NCBI GenBank assembly: GCA_910585245.1
Contig: CAJUCO010000009.1
Location: 5,962-69,961, forward strand
Length of the DNA: 64,000 nt
DNA from: an uncultured Oscillibacter sp.
GTDB taxonomy: Bacteria; Bacillota; Clostridia; Oscillospirales; Oscillospiraceae
Direction: 5' to 3'
The translations under genes and the position numbers were made by a program. Under the pieces are notes generated by a model, which saw only the letters and a list, made by a program, of their open reading frames with translations, had not been told where the DNA came from and ran no database searches. This document shows positions 24,528 through 32,156 of the stretch, one piece after another; the stretch's first letter is position 1; each line of letters starts with the position of its first letter.

Positions 24528-25931
24528 ATGTTGAAAGTTTGCCGGAACGACAAGGAATCGGTTCTTGAGCAGGTCCGTTCTGGCAAAATTGACGCTGTTG
24601 CGTTGAGTACAACGAATTTAGTCGATGATATCATCCATGTCATGCACACCTCTGGAGTCCTTGATTGTTTGACCTCTGGAATACAGGACAGGCGTTCTCA
24701 TAATACGACGGTTCCATACAGCATTATATGGGCCTCTGCGATAGCCGCCAAAATGAAAGTACATACCAGTTTAACCGATATTCCAAATGCAATTACGGAC
24801 CATCGGGTTTTAGGCGCGCTTGGGTACAGTTTATATGACGATTCCGGCAATATTGGAGAATCCTTGATGAATGAGGGCAGTATCCGGTTTCTGCTTGGGA
24901 AATATAACTCTGATGACTTAATTGAAGGTTATAATCAAACTGTCCAAAAACACATAATGCCAAAACTGGACATGATTCCTAACATTCATATTTTGGACTG
25001 TACAGATTTAGAGGTCAATTTCAGCAACCAAAACTATGAAGGCTCTGAAATATCATACAGTAAGCGGACAAAGGATGGTGCTCTGGCAAAGGGTAGGGGC
25101 TATAAGCTGGCTACTTTGCGTGGCATTGTAGGAGATAGTGGAATTATTGAGGATATTCGCTTTGGTTCTTTGAACACTCATGATTTAACACTGAGCAAGG
25201 AAATGCTTATGACTTCTCCCATGCTCAAAAGCGGTGATATCCTGATAAATGACAGAGGTTTTTTATCCAGAGAAGTTATAAATTATTTGAAAACAGAGCG
25301 AAACATCGATACATACGTCCCGCTAAAAAAGGGTATGGTTAGTTTTCAAATTGCTGTCCAGGCGGCTAAAGTTCAGAACAAATGGTCCAAAAATCCGAAG
25401 TATAACCGCCAACAGATATCGTTGATTACAGGATTAGGCGAATACTGGCCGTTTGAGGAAAAGATACCAGAGGCTGCAAATGTTCCGATCAACGGATGTG
25501 TAATTTGGTATGAAGATACGGATTCCTATGCTGTCATTGTCACAACAGATTTAGACCAATCTGCTAAAGGCATTATTGATACATATTGCTTGCGTCCAGA
25601 AATTGAGGAAGATTATCGGCAACTAAAGGATTTCTGGAAGCTGGAAGATTTCAAGAGTACAAAGCTGAATCTCATTGCGTTTCATATTGTATGCGTTCTG
25701 TTTGGGTATCTGTTCTTCCAGCTTTACACTATGCTGCCGGATGGAGCAGAGTTTAGCGGAAAGTCTCTTCCTGTACTTTTAAAGCGATATCAGGCCAAAG
25801 CTCAAGGGCATATCGTCATTTATGTTGATGATTTATTTGGTGTATTTACGCTCTTTGAAGTATTGGAGTTATATGCAAATGCACCTAATAATGTTAAAGC
25901 GTTATTAGGCGAAAAAGTTAATATGATTTAA
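24528..25931 (+). CDS. DDE transposase, IS4 superfamily
   Basis: A 467-residue full-length transposase. The DDE residues fit ILDCTDLEV (first Asp, about 165), ILINDRGFLS (second Asp, about 245) and RPEIEEDYRQLKDFWKLEDFK. The last matches the YREK-type motif of IS4-like elements with its catalytic Glu. GGAAGGGGG lies 8 nt before ATG 24528. Perfect ends and a 9-bp target duplication indicate it was recently active. Confidence 0.85.
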   Translation: MLKVCRNDKESVLEQVRSGKIDAVALSTTNLVDDIIHVMHTSGVLDCLTSGIQDRRSHNTTVPYSIIWASAIAAKMKVHTSLTDIPNAITDHRVLGALGYSLYDDSGNIGESLMNEGSIRFLLGKYNSDDLIEGYNQTVQKHIMPKLDMIPNIHILDCTDLEVNFSNQNYEGSEISYSKRTKDGALAKGRGYKLATLRGIVGDSGIIEDIRFGSLNTHDLTLSKEMLMTSPMLKSGDILINDRGFLSREVINYLKTERNIDTYVPLKKGMVSFQIAVQAAKVQNKWSKNPKYNRQQISLITGLGEYWPFEEKIPEAANVPINGCVIWYEDTDSYAVIVTTDLDQSAKGIIDTYCLRPEIEEDYRQLKDFWKLEDFKSTKLNLIAFHIVCVLFGYLFFQLYTMLPDGAEFSGKSLPVLLKRYQAKAQGHIVIYVDDLFGVFTLFEVLELYANAPNNVKALLGEKVNMI

Positions 25932-25945
25932 AAAGAGGGGTTAGT

Positions 25946-26548
25946 ATGGTTAAAATATGCTCTAAATGCAGAAGTATATTGCCTGTTGATAAAATGGATT
26001 GCCCTAAATGCGGGAATAAGAACTTATTTATAGGATGTAATAAATGTAACAAAATATTAACAAAAGGAGCAAATAGTTGCCCCATATGCGGAGACAAAAT
26101 TTTAGGAAAAACAGAAGCAGAAAAAATTTCACCAGATCAAGTAGGCGTAAAAAAAGCAGGGGTTTTAGAAACTATTTTAACATTTTCAGTTGCCATAATA
26201 ATATCTTTAATCATAATTATGTTTTTTGGAACTTCTAATTCAAATATAAGCAGCAACATAAGCATGGGCAGTACTATTATTGTAAATAAAGATTCATATG
26301 GGCATGATGAAACATGGGCTAGGGCTGAAGTTCATTCGATTGTTTCATCCCATTTGAAAGCTCCTTCAACTGCAAAATTTCCATGGCCTGATGAAGAAAA
26401 AGTTTCTCGTTCTGGAGATACATGGACAGTAAGCGGATGGGTAGATGCGCAAAATAGTTTCGGAGCAATGATACGGTCTAACTATGTTGTTAAAATTACT
26501 TCAACCTCAGAAAATACATATAAAATTGTTTCATGTTTAATAGAATAA
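25946..26548 (+). CDS. Zinc-ribbon, single-span membrane protein (transposon passenger)
   Basis: A 200-residue protein, 14 nt after the transposase. It has two zinc ribbons (CSKCRSILPVDKMDCPKCG at 5-23 and CNKCNKILTKGANSCPICG at 32-50), a polar linker, one hydrophobic helix (about 75-96) and an outside domain of about 100 residues with HLKAPSTAKFPWPDEEKV and VDAQNSFGAMIRSNYVVKI. That last domain recurs in many small lipoproteins and membrane proteins, function unknown. It is AT-rich like the rest of the element. A role in the element or host (sensing, exclusion) is speculative. Confidence 0.75.
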   Translation: MVKICSKCRSILPVDKMDCPKCGNKNLFIGCNKCNKILTKGANSCPICGDKILGKTEAEKISPDQVGVKKAGVLETILTFSVAIIISLIIIMFFGTSNSNISSNISMGSTIIVNKDSYGHDETWARAEVHSIVSSHLKAPSTAKFPWPDEEKVSRSGDTWTVSGWVDAQNSFGAMIRSNYVVKITSTSENTYKIVSCLIE

Positions 26549-26553
26549 ACATG

Positions 26554-26587
26554 ATATCCACTATCAAATTTGATAGTGGATATTTTT
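26554..26587 (+). terminator. Terminator at the right end of the transposon
   Basis: A perfect 15-bp palindromic stem ATATCCACTATCAAA/TTTGATAGTGGATAT followed by TTTT. It isolates the transposon genes from the downstream chromosome. Confidence 0.85.
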
Positions 26588-26605
26588 GTTTGTCAACGCT
26601 AATAT

Positions 26606-26622
26606 TACTTTACGAATCGAAG
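26606..26622 (-). repeat. Transposon terminal inverted repeat, right
   Basis: TACTTTACGAATCGAAG, the exact reverse complement of the left end. Confidence 0.92.
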
Positions 26623-26631
26623 TCTGACGGT
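26623..26631. repeat. Target-site duplication, right copy
   Basis: TCTGACGGT directly follows the right inverted repeat and is identical to 23151-23159. Confidence 0.9.
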
Positions 26632-26734
26632 TTTCCCCCTTGCCTTTCCGCCGGGAAACTGATATACTAAATCTTCATACCCGATACCCGCACGCGCCGA
26701 GCGTGGCGCGAATAAGATACAAAGGAACGACTTC

Positions 26735-27322
26735 ATGAAAACGATTTTTCTCGTGGACGGAGACAATAACATTGGCACAGGCCTGACCGGCGTCGATATG
26801 CTCTCAGAGCAGGATACCGTTTTGATCTTCTATCAAAAGGACAAAGGTCTCGCTCTTAGCAAGCTCAAAAAACTCTGCGCCGGGACGGCGGCGGACGTGC
26901 AGTATATCGAGAGTGTCCGGGGCGGCAAGAACTCTATTGACTTCCAGATCATCACCGAGCTGGGCGTTCTGGTGGGGAAACGGGAGGCGGATTACGCCTA
27001 CGTCATCAGCCAGGATAAAGGCTACTCCGCCTCCATCGAGGCCCTCCAGTCCCGGTACGCCGGCGCTTTTCAGGAGGTGGCGCTGCGGCCCTCCATCGAA
27101 AGCTGCCTCCACCTGCCCTTTGTCCTCCGGGCGGCGGACCGCCAGGAGCTTTGCAATGCTTTGGTGAAAGAGTACGGCTCCGCCCAGGGCTGCGCCCTGT
27201 ATAACCACCTCAAGCGCGTCTTTCAAACTCCGGAGCCGGAGACGGAAAAGGCGGTGAAGGTGACTCGCCCCCGCCGTGGAGGACGCCGGAAAAAGCCCGC
27301 CGTTCAGGAATCCGAAGAGTGA
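26735..27322 (+). CDS. NYN/PIN-like domain protein (putative RNase)
   Basis: A 195-residue protein. A PIN/NYN-type fold is suggested by acidic motifs FLVDGDNNIG (residues 5-14), GGKNSIDFQI (about 65) and VISQDKGY (about 90), the positions where this fold binds metal for nuclease activity. The C-terminus is helical and ends in a basic tail (RPRRGGRRKKP). Ribonuclease activity is inferred. AAAGGAACG precedes the ATG, and a GC-rich palindrome (CGCGCC/GGCGCG, about 26695-26712) lies in the leader. Confidence 0.7.
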   Translation: MKTIFLVDGDNNIGTGLTGVDMLSEQDTVLIFYQKDKGLALSKLKKLCAGTAADVQYIESVRGGKNSIDFQIITELGVLVGKREADYAYVISQDKGYSASIEALQSRYAGAFQEVALRPSIESCLHLPFVLRAADRQELCNALVKEYGSAQGCALYNHLKRVFQTPEPETEKAVKVTRPRRGGRRKKPAVQESEE

Positions 27323-27343
27323 GAGCCTGCTTTGCAAGCGCGA

Positions 27344-27370
27344 AAACGCCGCCCACCGGGCGGCGTTTTT
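27344..27370 (+). terminator. Terminator after the NYN gene
   Basis: AAACGCCGCCC/GGGCGGCGTTT stem with a 3-nt loop and T5. Confidence 0.88.
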
Positions 27371-27423
27371 CTCCCCCGGCTTCCCTTTGGTTCGACGGAA
27401 TTCGACAAGATTCGATAAATTCC

Positions 27424-27452
27424 TTGTGTTTTTTCCAGCTTTCTGCTATGAT
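27424..27452 (+). promoter_or_regulatory. Promoter of the kinase-like gene
   Basis: TTGTGT (27424-27429), 17 bp, TATGAT (27447-27452), 118 nt before the ATG. Confidence 0.6.
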
Positions 27453-27570
27453 ATTTCCGGGACAGGCAGTCTTTTCCTCGGCTTGGACCGCCGTCCCTGG
27501 CAAAAGCTAGCTCAGACACTTCCAGAGGGAGGAGACCTCTCCGGGAGTTTCGCCGGAAAGGAGTTATTCC

Positions 27571-28362
27571 ATGGATTTGGACCTCTCACTGTTGCCCCAG
27601 GCCGCCGCTCAGATGCGGGGGGCCTTGAGCAACCTGTATTTTGCCGCCGCCCGGTTGGCGCCTGCCAGCGCCCGGGAGCAGGACCCCGAGCTGGACGCCA
27701 AGGCCGCCCTGGTGGATCAGAGTTATTACCGGCTGATTCGGTTGGTGAACAACCTCTCCGCCACGCGGTACCTCAACGGCGCCCCCCTGCCCCAGCGGGA
27801 CCGGGACATTGTGGAGTTTGTAACGGATGTTTTTGCCCGGGCCGCCTCTCTGGCGCCGCTCCGGGGGCTGGAGACCCGCTTGATCTGCGCGGCGGACAGC
27901 CACATCTGTTCCTTTTGCCCCGACGCGTTGGAGCAGCTCCTCTATCAATTGCTGTCCAATGCTTTTCAGTTCACGCCCGCCGGCGGTCTCATTACGATGG
28001 AGCTGAGGCTGACGGGGGGGCGGGTCTTCCTCTCCGTGGAGGATACCGGCCCCGGCATTGCTCCGGAACGGCTGGAGACCCTCTTTGACAGCTATCACCA
28101 GGCGGATGCTCCCGCCCCGCCGCCCCAGGGTCTGGGCCTGGGACTGGCTTTGTGCCGGGGAATCGCCCAGGGGCATGGCGGAACCATCACGGCGGAATCT
28201 CACTTGGGGAGGGGGAGCCGCTTCACCTTCTCCATGCCGGACCGCCTCAGTGGGGCGACGCTTTCCGACATCCGTTTCGACTATGGCGGGGGGTTCAACC
28301 ACGCCCTCATGGCCCTCTCAGAGTCCATGCCTCCCCAGGCGTTCGAGATTCGCAACCACTGA
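27571..28362 (+). CDS. Cytoplasmic GHKL ATPase, histidine-kinase-like but lacking the phospho-accepting His
   Basis: A 263-residue protein with no membrane segment. The N-terminal 80 residues are helical like a DHp domain, but where a kinase has its His-box it reads QMRGALSNLYFAAARL, with no histidine. The ATPase domain is complete: N box LLSNAFQFTP (about 130), G1 DTGPGIAP and G2 QGLGLGLALC. The last 35 residues (from DIRFDYGGGF) are a non-family tail. No response regulator is adjacent. It may be a pseudokinase, an anti-sigma-like kinase or a partner of another kinase. GGAAAGGAG lies upstream. Confidence 0.78.
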   Translation: MDLDLSLLPQAAAQMRGALSNLYFAAARLAPASAREQDPELDAKAALVDQSYYRLIRLVNNLSATRYLNGAPLPQRDRDIVEFVTDVFARAASLAPLRGLETRLICAADSHICSFCPDALEQLLYQLLSNAFQFTPAGGLITMELRLTGGRVFLSVEDTGPGIAPERLETLFDSYHQADAPAPPPQGLGLGLALCRGIAQGHGGTITAESHLGRGSRFTFSMPDRLSGATLSDIRFDYGGGFNHALMALSESMPPQAFEIRNH

Positions 28363-28367
28363 CAAAC

Positions 28368-28396
28368 GGGACCGGCCCCGGAAAGGGGCCGGTCCC
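28368..28396 (+). terminator. Terminator after the kinase-like gene
   Basis: Perfect GGGACCGGCCCC/GGGGCCGGTCCC hairpin, followed by repeat copy B. A similar imperfect hairpin lies just beyond the repeat (28564-28598). Confidence 0.7.
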
Positions 28397-28400
28397 ATTG

Positions 28401-28563
28401 CAGCCTGTCAAAAAGTACTGTCTAAAATGGAGCGGAAAGGAAAAGAGCTACGAGAGAAACCCATCAGGGGTTTCTCTCGTTTTGAATCAAAAGGTTTTCA
28501 GACCTTTTGAAAGGTCTGAAAACCTTGCTCAGGCTGGCGAAAATCCTTTTTCGACAGCCTGAG
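28401..28563. repeat. Intergenic repeat family, copy B
   Basis: The same arrangement as copy A, with only a few differences over about 160 bp. Ends CAGCCTGTCAAAAAGTA and CTTTTTCGACAGCCTG are near-perfect inverted repeats. The internal hairpins GAGAGAAACC/GGTTTCTCTC and TTTTCAGACCTTT/AAAGGTCTGAAAA are perfect here. Confidence 0.8.
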
Positions 28564-28654
28564 ACGGGACCGGCCACGGGAAGGGGATGGTCCCGTTGCG
28601 TTCTTCGGAAGGGAGATGCCGCGTGGCCTTTGGGAAAACACCGGCAAAACCGCC

Positions 28655-28683
28655 TTGCGTATCCCGGGTTTTCCCGGTATAAT
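28655..28683 (+). promoter_or_regulatory. Promoter of the DUF1576 gene
   Basis: TTGCGT (28655-28660), 17 bp containing CCCGGGttttCCCGG, then TATAAT (28678-28683). Confidence 0.7.
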
Positions 28684-28717
28684 AAGGGGCGAGGAATTGA
28701 AACAGGGAGGTACTATC

Positions 28718-30121
28718 TTGCAAAACCGCTATCAAAATCTATTTCCGGCCACGCTGGTGTTTTCCGTTGGGCTGATGCTTCTGGGGCTGACGCTGGAAGC
28801 TCCAATGGAGATCTTAAAGGGCTTGTACCACATCGTCACCATGCAGGATTTGCTGATTACGGACTATGTGTCCATCGGCGGCCCTGGCGCGGCCCTGGTC
28901 AACGCGGGACTGGTGACCATGATTTCCATTTGCATTATCAAATTCTCCGGCGATCCCTTTAACGGCTTCACCATTGTGGAGATGGGACTGATGGCGGGTT
29001 TCTCCCTCTTTGGAAAGAACTTCATCAACATCTGGCCCATCATTTTGGGGACCTGGTTCTATGCCAAATACCAGAAAGAACCTTTTTCCAGACACGCCTC
29101 CGTGGCGCTGCTTGCCACCTCTCTGGCTCCGCTGGTTAGTTATATGGCCCTGGGCAGCGTTCACGCCAATCTCCTTTTGGGAACGGCCACGGGGATTTTG
29201 GTGGGCTTCATTTTGCCTTCCCTGTCCGCGTATACCTATAAGGTCCAAAACGGCATGAACCTCTACAACATGGGGTTTGCCTGCGGCCTTTTCGCCATGA
29301 TGATCGTGCCGGTGCTCACCGCCTTTGGCGACAGCCCGGACTCCGTTCTCTATTGGGCGCGGGGGTACAACACCGGCTTCATCGCTGTGCTGGGCCTGCT
29401 GTGCTCGGCGCTGATCCTTTTGGGCTTTTTCGCCACAGGCGTTCCCGCCTGGAGCGTCTGGACCGGGTACCGGCGCCTTCTCTCCACCACCGGCCGGGCG
29501 CCCAGTGATTACCTCCGGATGTTCGGATATGGCCCGGTTATGGTAAACATCGGGGTCAACGGTTTTTTGGGTATGGGCTATGTTCTTTTGGTGGGAGGGG
29601 ATCTCAACGGGCCCACCATCGGGGGCATTTTCACCATCATGGGCTTTTCCGCCTTCGGCAAACACGCCCGGAACATCTTGCCTGTCATGGTGGGGGTCTT
29701 TATCGGCGCCTATGGTATGCACTACACGCCGGGGTATCCCTCTCTCCAGCTGGCGGGGCTTTTCGGCACCACCTTGGCCCCAATCTCCGGGCACTTCGGG
29801 TGGCCCTATGGCGTGCTGGCCGGATTTATCCACGCCTCCCTGGTACTCCAGACCGGCGGGCCTGTGGCGGGCTTGAACCTTTATAACAACGGTTTTTCCG
29901 GCGGACTCATTGCCATTGTACTCTACCCCACCATTACCGCCATTGCCCGGAAACGCCGTCCCACGCTCCAGAACGAGGACTACTACGACCTGTTTGAGGA
30001 AAGCGCCCCCATCGACACCTCCGACCTGGAGAAGACCCACGGCGAAGCGGCTCCGGAGGAACCGCCGGAGAGCGAGGCGCTGGAAGCCTGGGCAAGAAAA
30101 AATTTCCTGGGACCGGAATAA
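28718..30121 (+). CDS. DUF1576 multi-pass membrane protein
   Basis: A 467-residue protein with about 11-12 hydrophobic segments and an acidic C-terminal tail (EESAPIDTSDLEKTHGE). It has an internal two-fold pattern: GDPFNGFTIVEMGLMAGFSLFGKNFINIWPI in the first half resembles GGDLNGPTIGGIFTIMGFSAFGKHARNILPV in the second half when compared segment by segment. The family is conserved in Firmicutes and its substrate is unknown. TTG 28718 is the start because GGGAGG lies 7 nt upstream and no ATG is near. Confidence 0.8.
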   Translation: MQNRYQNLFPATLVFSVGLMLLGLTLEAPMEILKGLYHIVTMQDLLITDYVSIGGPGAALVNAGLVTMISICIIKFSGDPFNGFTIVEMGLMAGFSLFGKNFINIWPIILGTWFYAKYQKEPFSRHASVALLATSLAPLVSYMALGSVHANLLLGTATGILVGFILPSLSAYTYKVQNGMNLYNMGFACGLFAMMIVPVLTAFGDSPDSVLYWARGYNTGFIAVLGLLCSALILLGFFATGVPAWSVWTGYRRLLSTTGRAPSDYLRMFGYGPVMVNIGVNGFLGMGYVLLVGGDLNGPTIGGIFTIMGFSAFGKHARNILPVMVGVFIGAYGMHYTPGYPSLQLAGLFGTTLAPISGHFGWPYGVLAGFIHASLVLQTGGPVAGLNLYNNGFSGGLIAIVLYPTITAIARKRRPTLQNEDYYDLFEESAPIDTSDLEKTHGEAAPEEPPESEALEAWARKNFLGPE

Positions 30122-30134
30122 AATTTGAAAAAGC

Positions 30135-30184
30135 CGTCCATGCTTTCCCCAAAGGCCCGCAAGGGGCCGGGAAGGGAATGGACG
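30135..30184 (+). promoter_or_regulatory. Long hairpin immediately before spoIIR
   Basis: CGTCCAT/ATGGACG closes a stem that also pairs TTCCC with GGGAA and GGCCC with GGGCC. It ends 4 nt before the spoIIR ATG and traps the only purine-rich stretch (GGGAAGGG) that could act as ribosome site. It may end the DUF1576 message or limit spoIIR translation. Confidence 0.5.
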
Positions 30185-30188
30185 ACAT

Positions 30189-30815
30189 ATGAAAACCGAA
30201 CGGGCGGGAAAGCTGAAACTGGTGGAAATCACACTGTTGCTGTTTCTGGCGGCCTTTCTGGCCTCCGGGGCTGCGGCTCTGCAAACCGGGCAGGAATTGT
30301 CAGATAAGGTGGTCCGCCTCCACGTGCTGGCAAACTCCGACTCGGAAGAGGACCAGGCCCTGAAGTTGCGGGTCCGGGACCGGATTCTCGCTTGCACGGA
30401 ACCCATTTTGACGGAGGCGGCGGACCGCCGGGAGGCAGAGGCCCTGCTTCAAGAGCGGCTTTGGGAGCTGGAGGAAATGGCCGCCGGAGAGATCCGGGCC
30501 AACGGCTATGACTATGATGTGACCATAAAACTGGAAGACACCATGTTTCCCACTCGGGAGTACGAGGGCTTCACCCTCCCTGCCGGGAGGTATCTGGCCC
30601 TTCGGGCCGTCATCGGCGCGGGGGAGGGACAGAACTGGTGGTGCGTGGTGTTTCCGCCTCTGTGCGCCGCCGCCGCAGCGGAGGTGCCGGAAGCGGCCCT
30701 GGCCGCCGGACTGTCCTCTGGACAAGTGGGACTCATTACGGAGGAAAACCAGAGCTATGTGCTGAAAAGCAAGCTGGTGGAGTTCTGGCAGGAGCTGGAG
30801 GAAAAATTTGGCTGA
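30189..30815 (+). CDS. spoIIR: Stage II sporulation protein R
   Basis: A 208-residue secreted signalling protein with an N-terminal membrane/signal segment (about 10-32) and the family motif VVRLHVLANSDSEEDQALKLRVRD. C-terminal blocks NWWCVVFPPLC and VLKSKLVEFWQ are typical. Made in the forespore under sigma-F, it triggers SpoIIGA to process pro-sigma-E in the mother cell. Its presence indicates an endospore-former. I did not identify a sigma-F promoter with confidence. Confidence 0.93.
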   Translation: MKTERAGKLKLVEITLLLFLAAFLASGAAALQTGQELSDKVVRLHVLANSDSEEDQALKLRVRDRILACTEPILTEAADRREAEALLQERLWELEEMAAGEIRANGYDYDVTIKLEDTMFPTREYEGFTLPAGRYLALRAVIGAGEGQNWWCVVFPPLCAAAAAEVPEAALAAGLSSGQVGLITEENQSYVLKSKLVEFWQELEEKFG

Positions 30816-30935
30816 GAGCAGCCGGAAGACGTTCCAACTCCCCCCCCCTTCCGCCGGCGTTTGCGGCCTGTAGCCGGCGAATAAAATGGAAGTCCCCTTC
30901 AGAAAAGTGGATACGCCTCTTTTGGGCAAGCAAGA

Positions 30936-30962
30936 AACCGGGCCCCCTCTGGGGGGCCGGTT
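30936..30962 (+). terminator. GC-rich hairpin after spoIIR
   Basis: AACCGGGCCCCC/GGGGGGCCGGTT with a 3-nt loop, directly before repeat copy C; no T run follows. Confidence 0.5.
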
Positions 30963-31124
30963 CAGAGTGTCGAAAAACCGTAAAACCCTTCCCCGACGGG
31001 AAGGAAGAGAGCTACGAGAGGAACCCAGGAAAGGTTCCTCTCGTTTTCAATCATAAGTTTTCAGACCTTTTGAAAAGTCTGAAAACTTGCTCAGGCTGTC
31101 AAAAAAGTATTTTTGCCAACCTGA
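30963..31124. repeat. Intergenic repeat family, copy C
   Basis: A diverged subfamily shared with copy D: GTCGAAAAACCGTAAAAC near one end, CCCTTCCCCGACGGGAAGG inside, the hairpin GAGAGGAACC/GGTTCCTCTC, then TTTTCAGACC and a CAGGCTGTC end. It makes up half of the 336-bp gap 30816-31151. No coding sequence is seen there. Confidence 0.75.
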
Positions 31125-31153
31125 ACCGGGACCCCCAGGGGTCCCGGTTCTTT
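31124..31153. terminator. Terminator flanking the thioesterase gene
   Basis: AACCGGGACCCC/GGGGTCCCGGTT stem followed by CTTTAT on the plus strand; it overlaps the stop codon of the minus-strand thioesterase. Confidence 0.65.
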
Positions 31154-31586
31154 ATGTCTCCTGGACCCGTTCCACCATACGGTTCAGATCCACGTGGAAA
31201 TAGGTAAACACCCCCGAAGCCAGCAGGGCCCCGGCTGCGTCGGTGATCTCCACATCCACCAGCGCCGTGGACTGTCCCCGGTGGCGGACCCGGCCGGTGG
31301 CCCGGATGGTCCCGTGGGCCCGGTTGTCCAGAAAGTGCAGGTCCCCGTGTTGGGTGACATAATACCGTCCGTCCGTGTGAACAGCCTCTCCCGCCGCGTC
31401 GTCCGCCAGGGTGTAAAACGCCCCGCCGTGAACCATACCATAAGGGTTCCGGCTCTCTGGACGGATCTCCAGGCGGAAGACGGCCACGTCCGGCTCCAAG
31501 GATTCCAGCTGAATAAAATTGTGATCCAAAAAGGCGTTGTCCCCCAGGTGTAGCGATTCCAGAAGGAGCTTGTCCAAGTTTTCCAT
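31152..31586 (-). CDS. PaaI-family hotdog thioesterase
   Basis: A 144-residue single hotdog domain. The motif RNPYGMVHGGAFYTLADDAAGEA (about 46-68) holds the active-site HGG and Asp of PaaI-type acyl-CoA thioesterases. The substrate is probably an aryl- or acyl-CoA. ATG 31586 has GGAGG 6 nt upstream; the ORF extension to 31631 overlaps the opposing promoter region. It is divergent from the metal-resistance operon. Confidence 0.88.
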   Translation of the reverse strand: MENLDKLLLESLHLGDNAFLDHNFIQLESLEPDVAVFRLEIRPESRNPYGMVHGGAFYTLADDAAGEAVHTDGRYYVTQHGDLHFLDNRAHGTIRATGRVRHRGQSTALVDVEITDAAGALLASGVFTYFHVDLNRMVERVQET

Positions 31587-31667
31587 AAAAGACCTCCGGC
31601 TTATGTGATAAAAGCAAGGCCAGTATAGCACAGGCCCGGTTCCATTTCAACTTTTTTGAAAAGAGGG

Positions 31668-31725
31668 TTGACAAACCGGAGGGGATGAGTATAATGAACA
31701 TATGAACACTAGTTCAATTGTTCAT
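31668..31725 (+). promoter_or_regulatory. Promoter and SmtB/CadC-type operator of the metal operon
   Basis: TTGACA (31668-31673), 16 bp, TATAAT (31690-31695). A palindrome from 31694 to 31725, with outer arms ATGAACA/TGTTCAT and inner arms GAAC/GTTC, overlaps the -10 and start site. Repeats of this TGAACA/TGTTCA type are bound by ArsR/SmtB metal sensors, so the downstream regulator is probably autorepressing. Confidence 0.8.
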
Positions 31726-31743
31726 TTGAAAGGGGGCGGCGCC

Positions 31744-32106
31744 ATGGAGGACCGCTACAATGTGGAGTGCTGTGACTTTATCCACGCCCAAGGGAGCTTG
31801 GTGGAGCGAGTCCGGCGGGAGCTTCCGGGGGAGGACACGCTCTACGATCTGACGGAGCTGTTCCGCATCTTTGGGGACTCCACCCGGGTCCGCATCCTTT
31901 ACGCGCTTTTCGAGGCGGAGATGTGCGTCTGCGACATCGCGGCGCTGTTGGGGCTCACTCAGTCGGCCATCTCACACCAGCTCCGGGCACTGAAAAATGT
32001 CCGCCTGGTAAAGTCCCGGCGGGAGGGCAAGACCGTCTTTTACTCTCTGGCGGACGACCATGTGAAGACCATCATCGACCAGGGGTTGGAGCACGTCCGG
32101 GAGTGA
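31744..32106 (+). CDS. ArsR/SmtB-family metal-sensing repressor, CadC-like
   Basis: A 120-residue winged-helix repressor. Two metal sites are visible. One is an N-terminal CC (residues 8-9) plus CVCD before helix alpha-3, the thiolate Cd/Pb/Zn site of CadC. The other is a C-terminal DDHVKTIIDQGLEHVRE matching the DxHx10HxxE alpha-5 zinc site. The recognition helix is TQSAISHQLRAL. ATG 31744 has AAAGGGGG 7 nt upstream. It should release its operator on binding Zn, Cd or Pb and derepress the downstream genes. Confidence 0.9.
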   Translation: MEDRYNVECCDFIHAQGSLVERVRRELPGEDTLYDLTELFRIFGDSTRVRILYALFEAEMCVCDIAALLGLTQSAISHQLRALKNVRLVKSRREGKTVFYSLADDHVKTIIDQGLEHVRE

Positions 32107-32156
32107 TTCCGTTTTCCCTATGCGAAACATATCAACATATCAGGAGGAAGATCATC

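Larger units (their letters stand above)
23160..26622. mobile_element. IS4-superfamily-type transposon carrying a type III toxin-antitoxin-like locus
   Basis: A 3,463-bp AT-rich island in GC-rich surroundings. Its ends are perfect 17-bp inverted repeats (CTTCGATTCGTAAAGTA at 23160-23176, complement at 26606-26622). It is flanked by a perfect 9-bp direct repeat TCTGACGGT. From the left it holds a ToxN/TenpN-like toxin, an RNA-antitoxin-like tandem repeat and an Xre regulator (all minus strand), then a DDE transposase and a zinc-ribbon membrane protein (plus strand). Intact ends, intact genes and a perfect target duplication suggest recent insertion. It sits between cinA and the NYN gene and disrupts no recognisable ORF. 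Confidence 0.9.
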
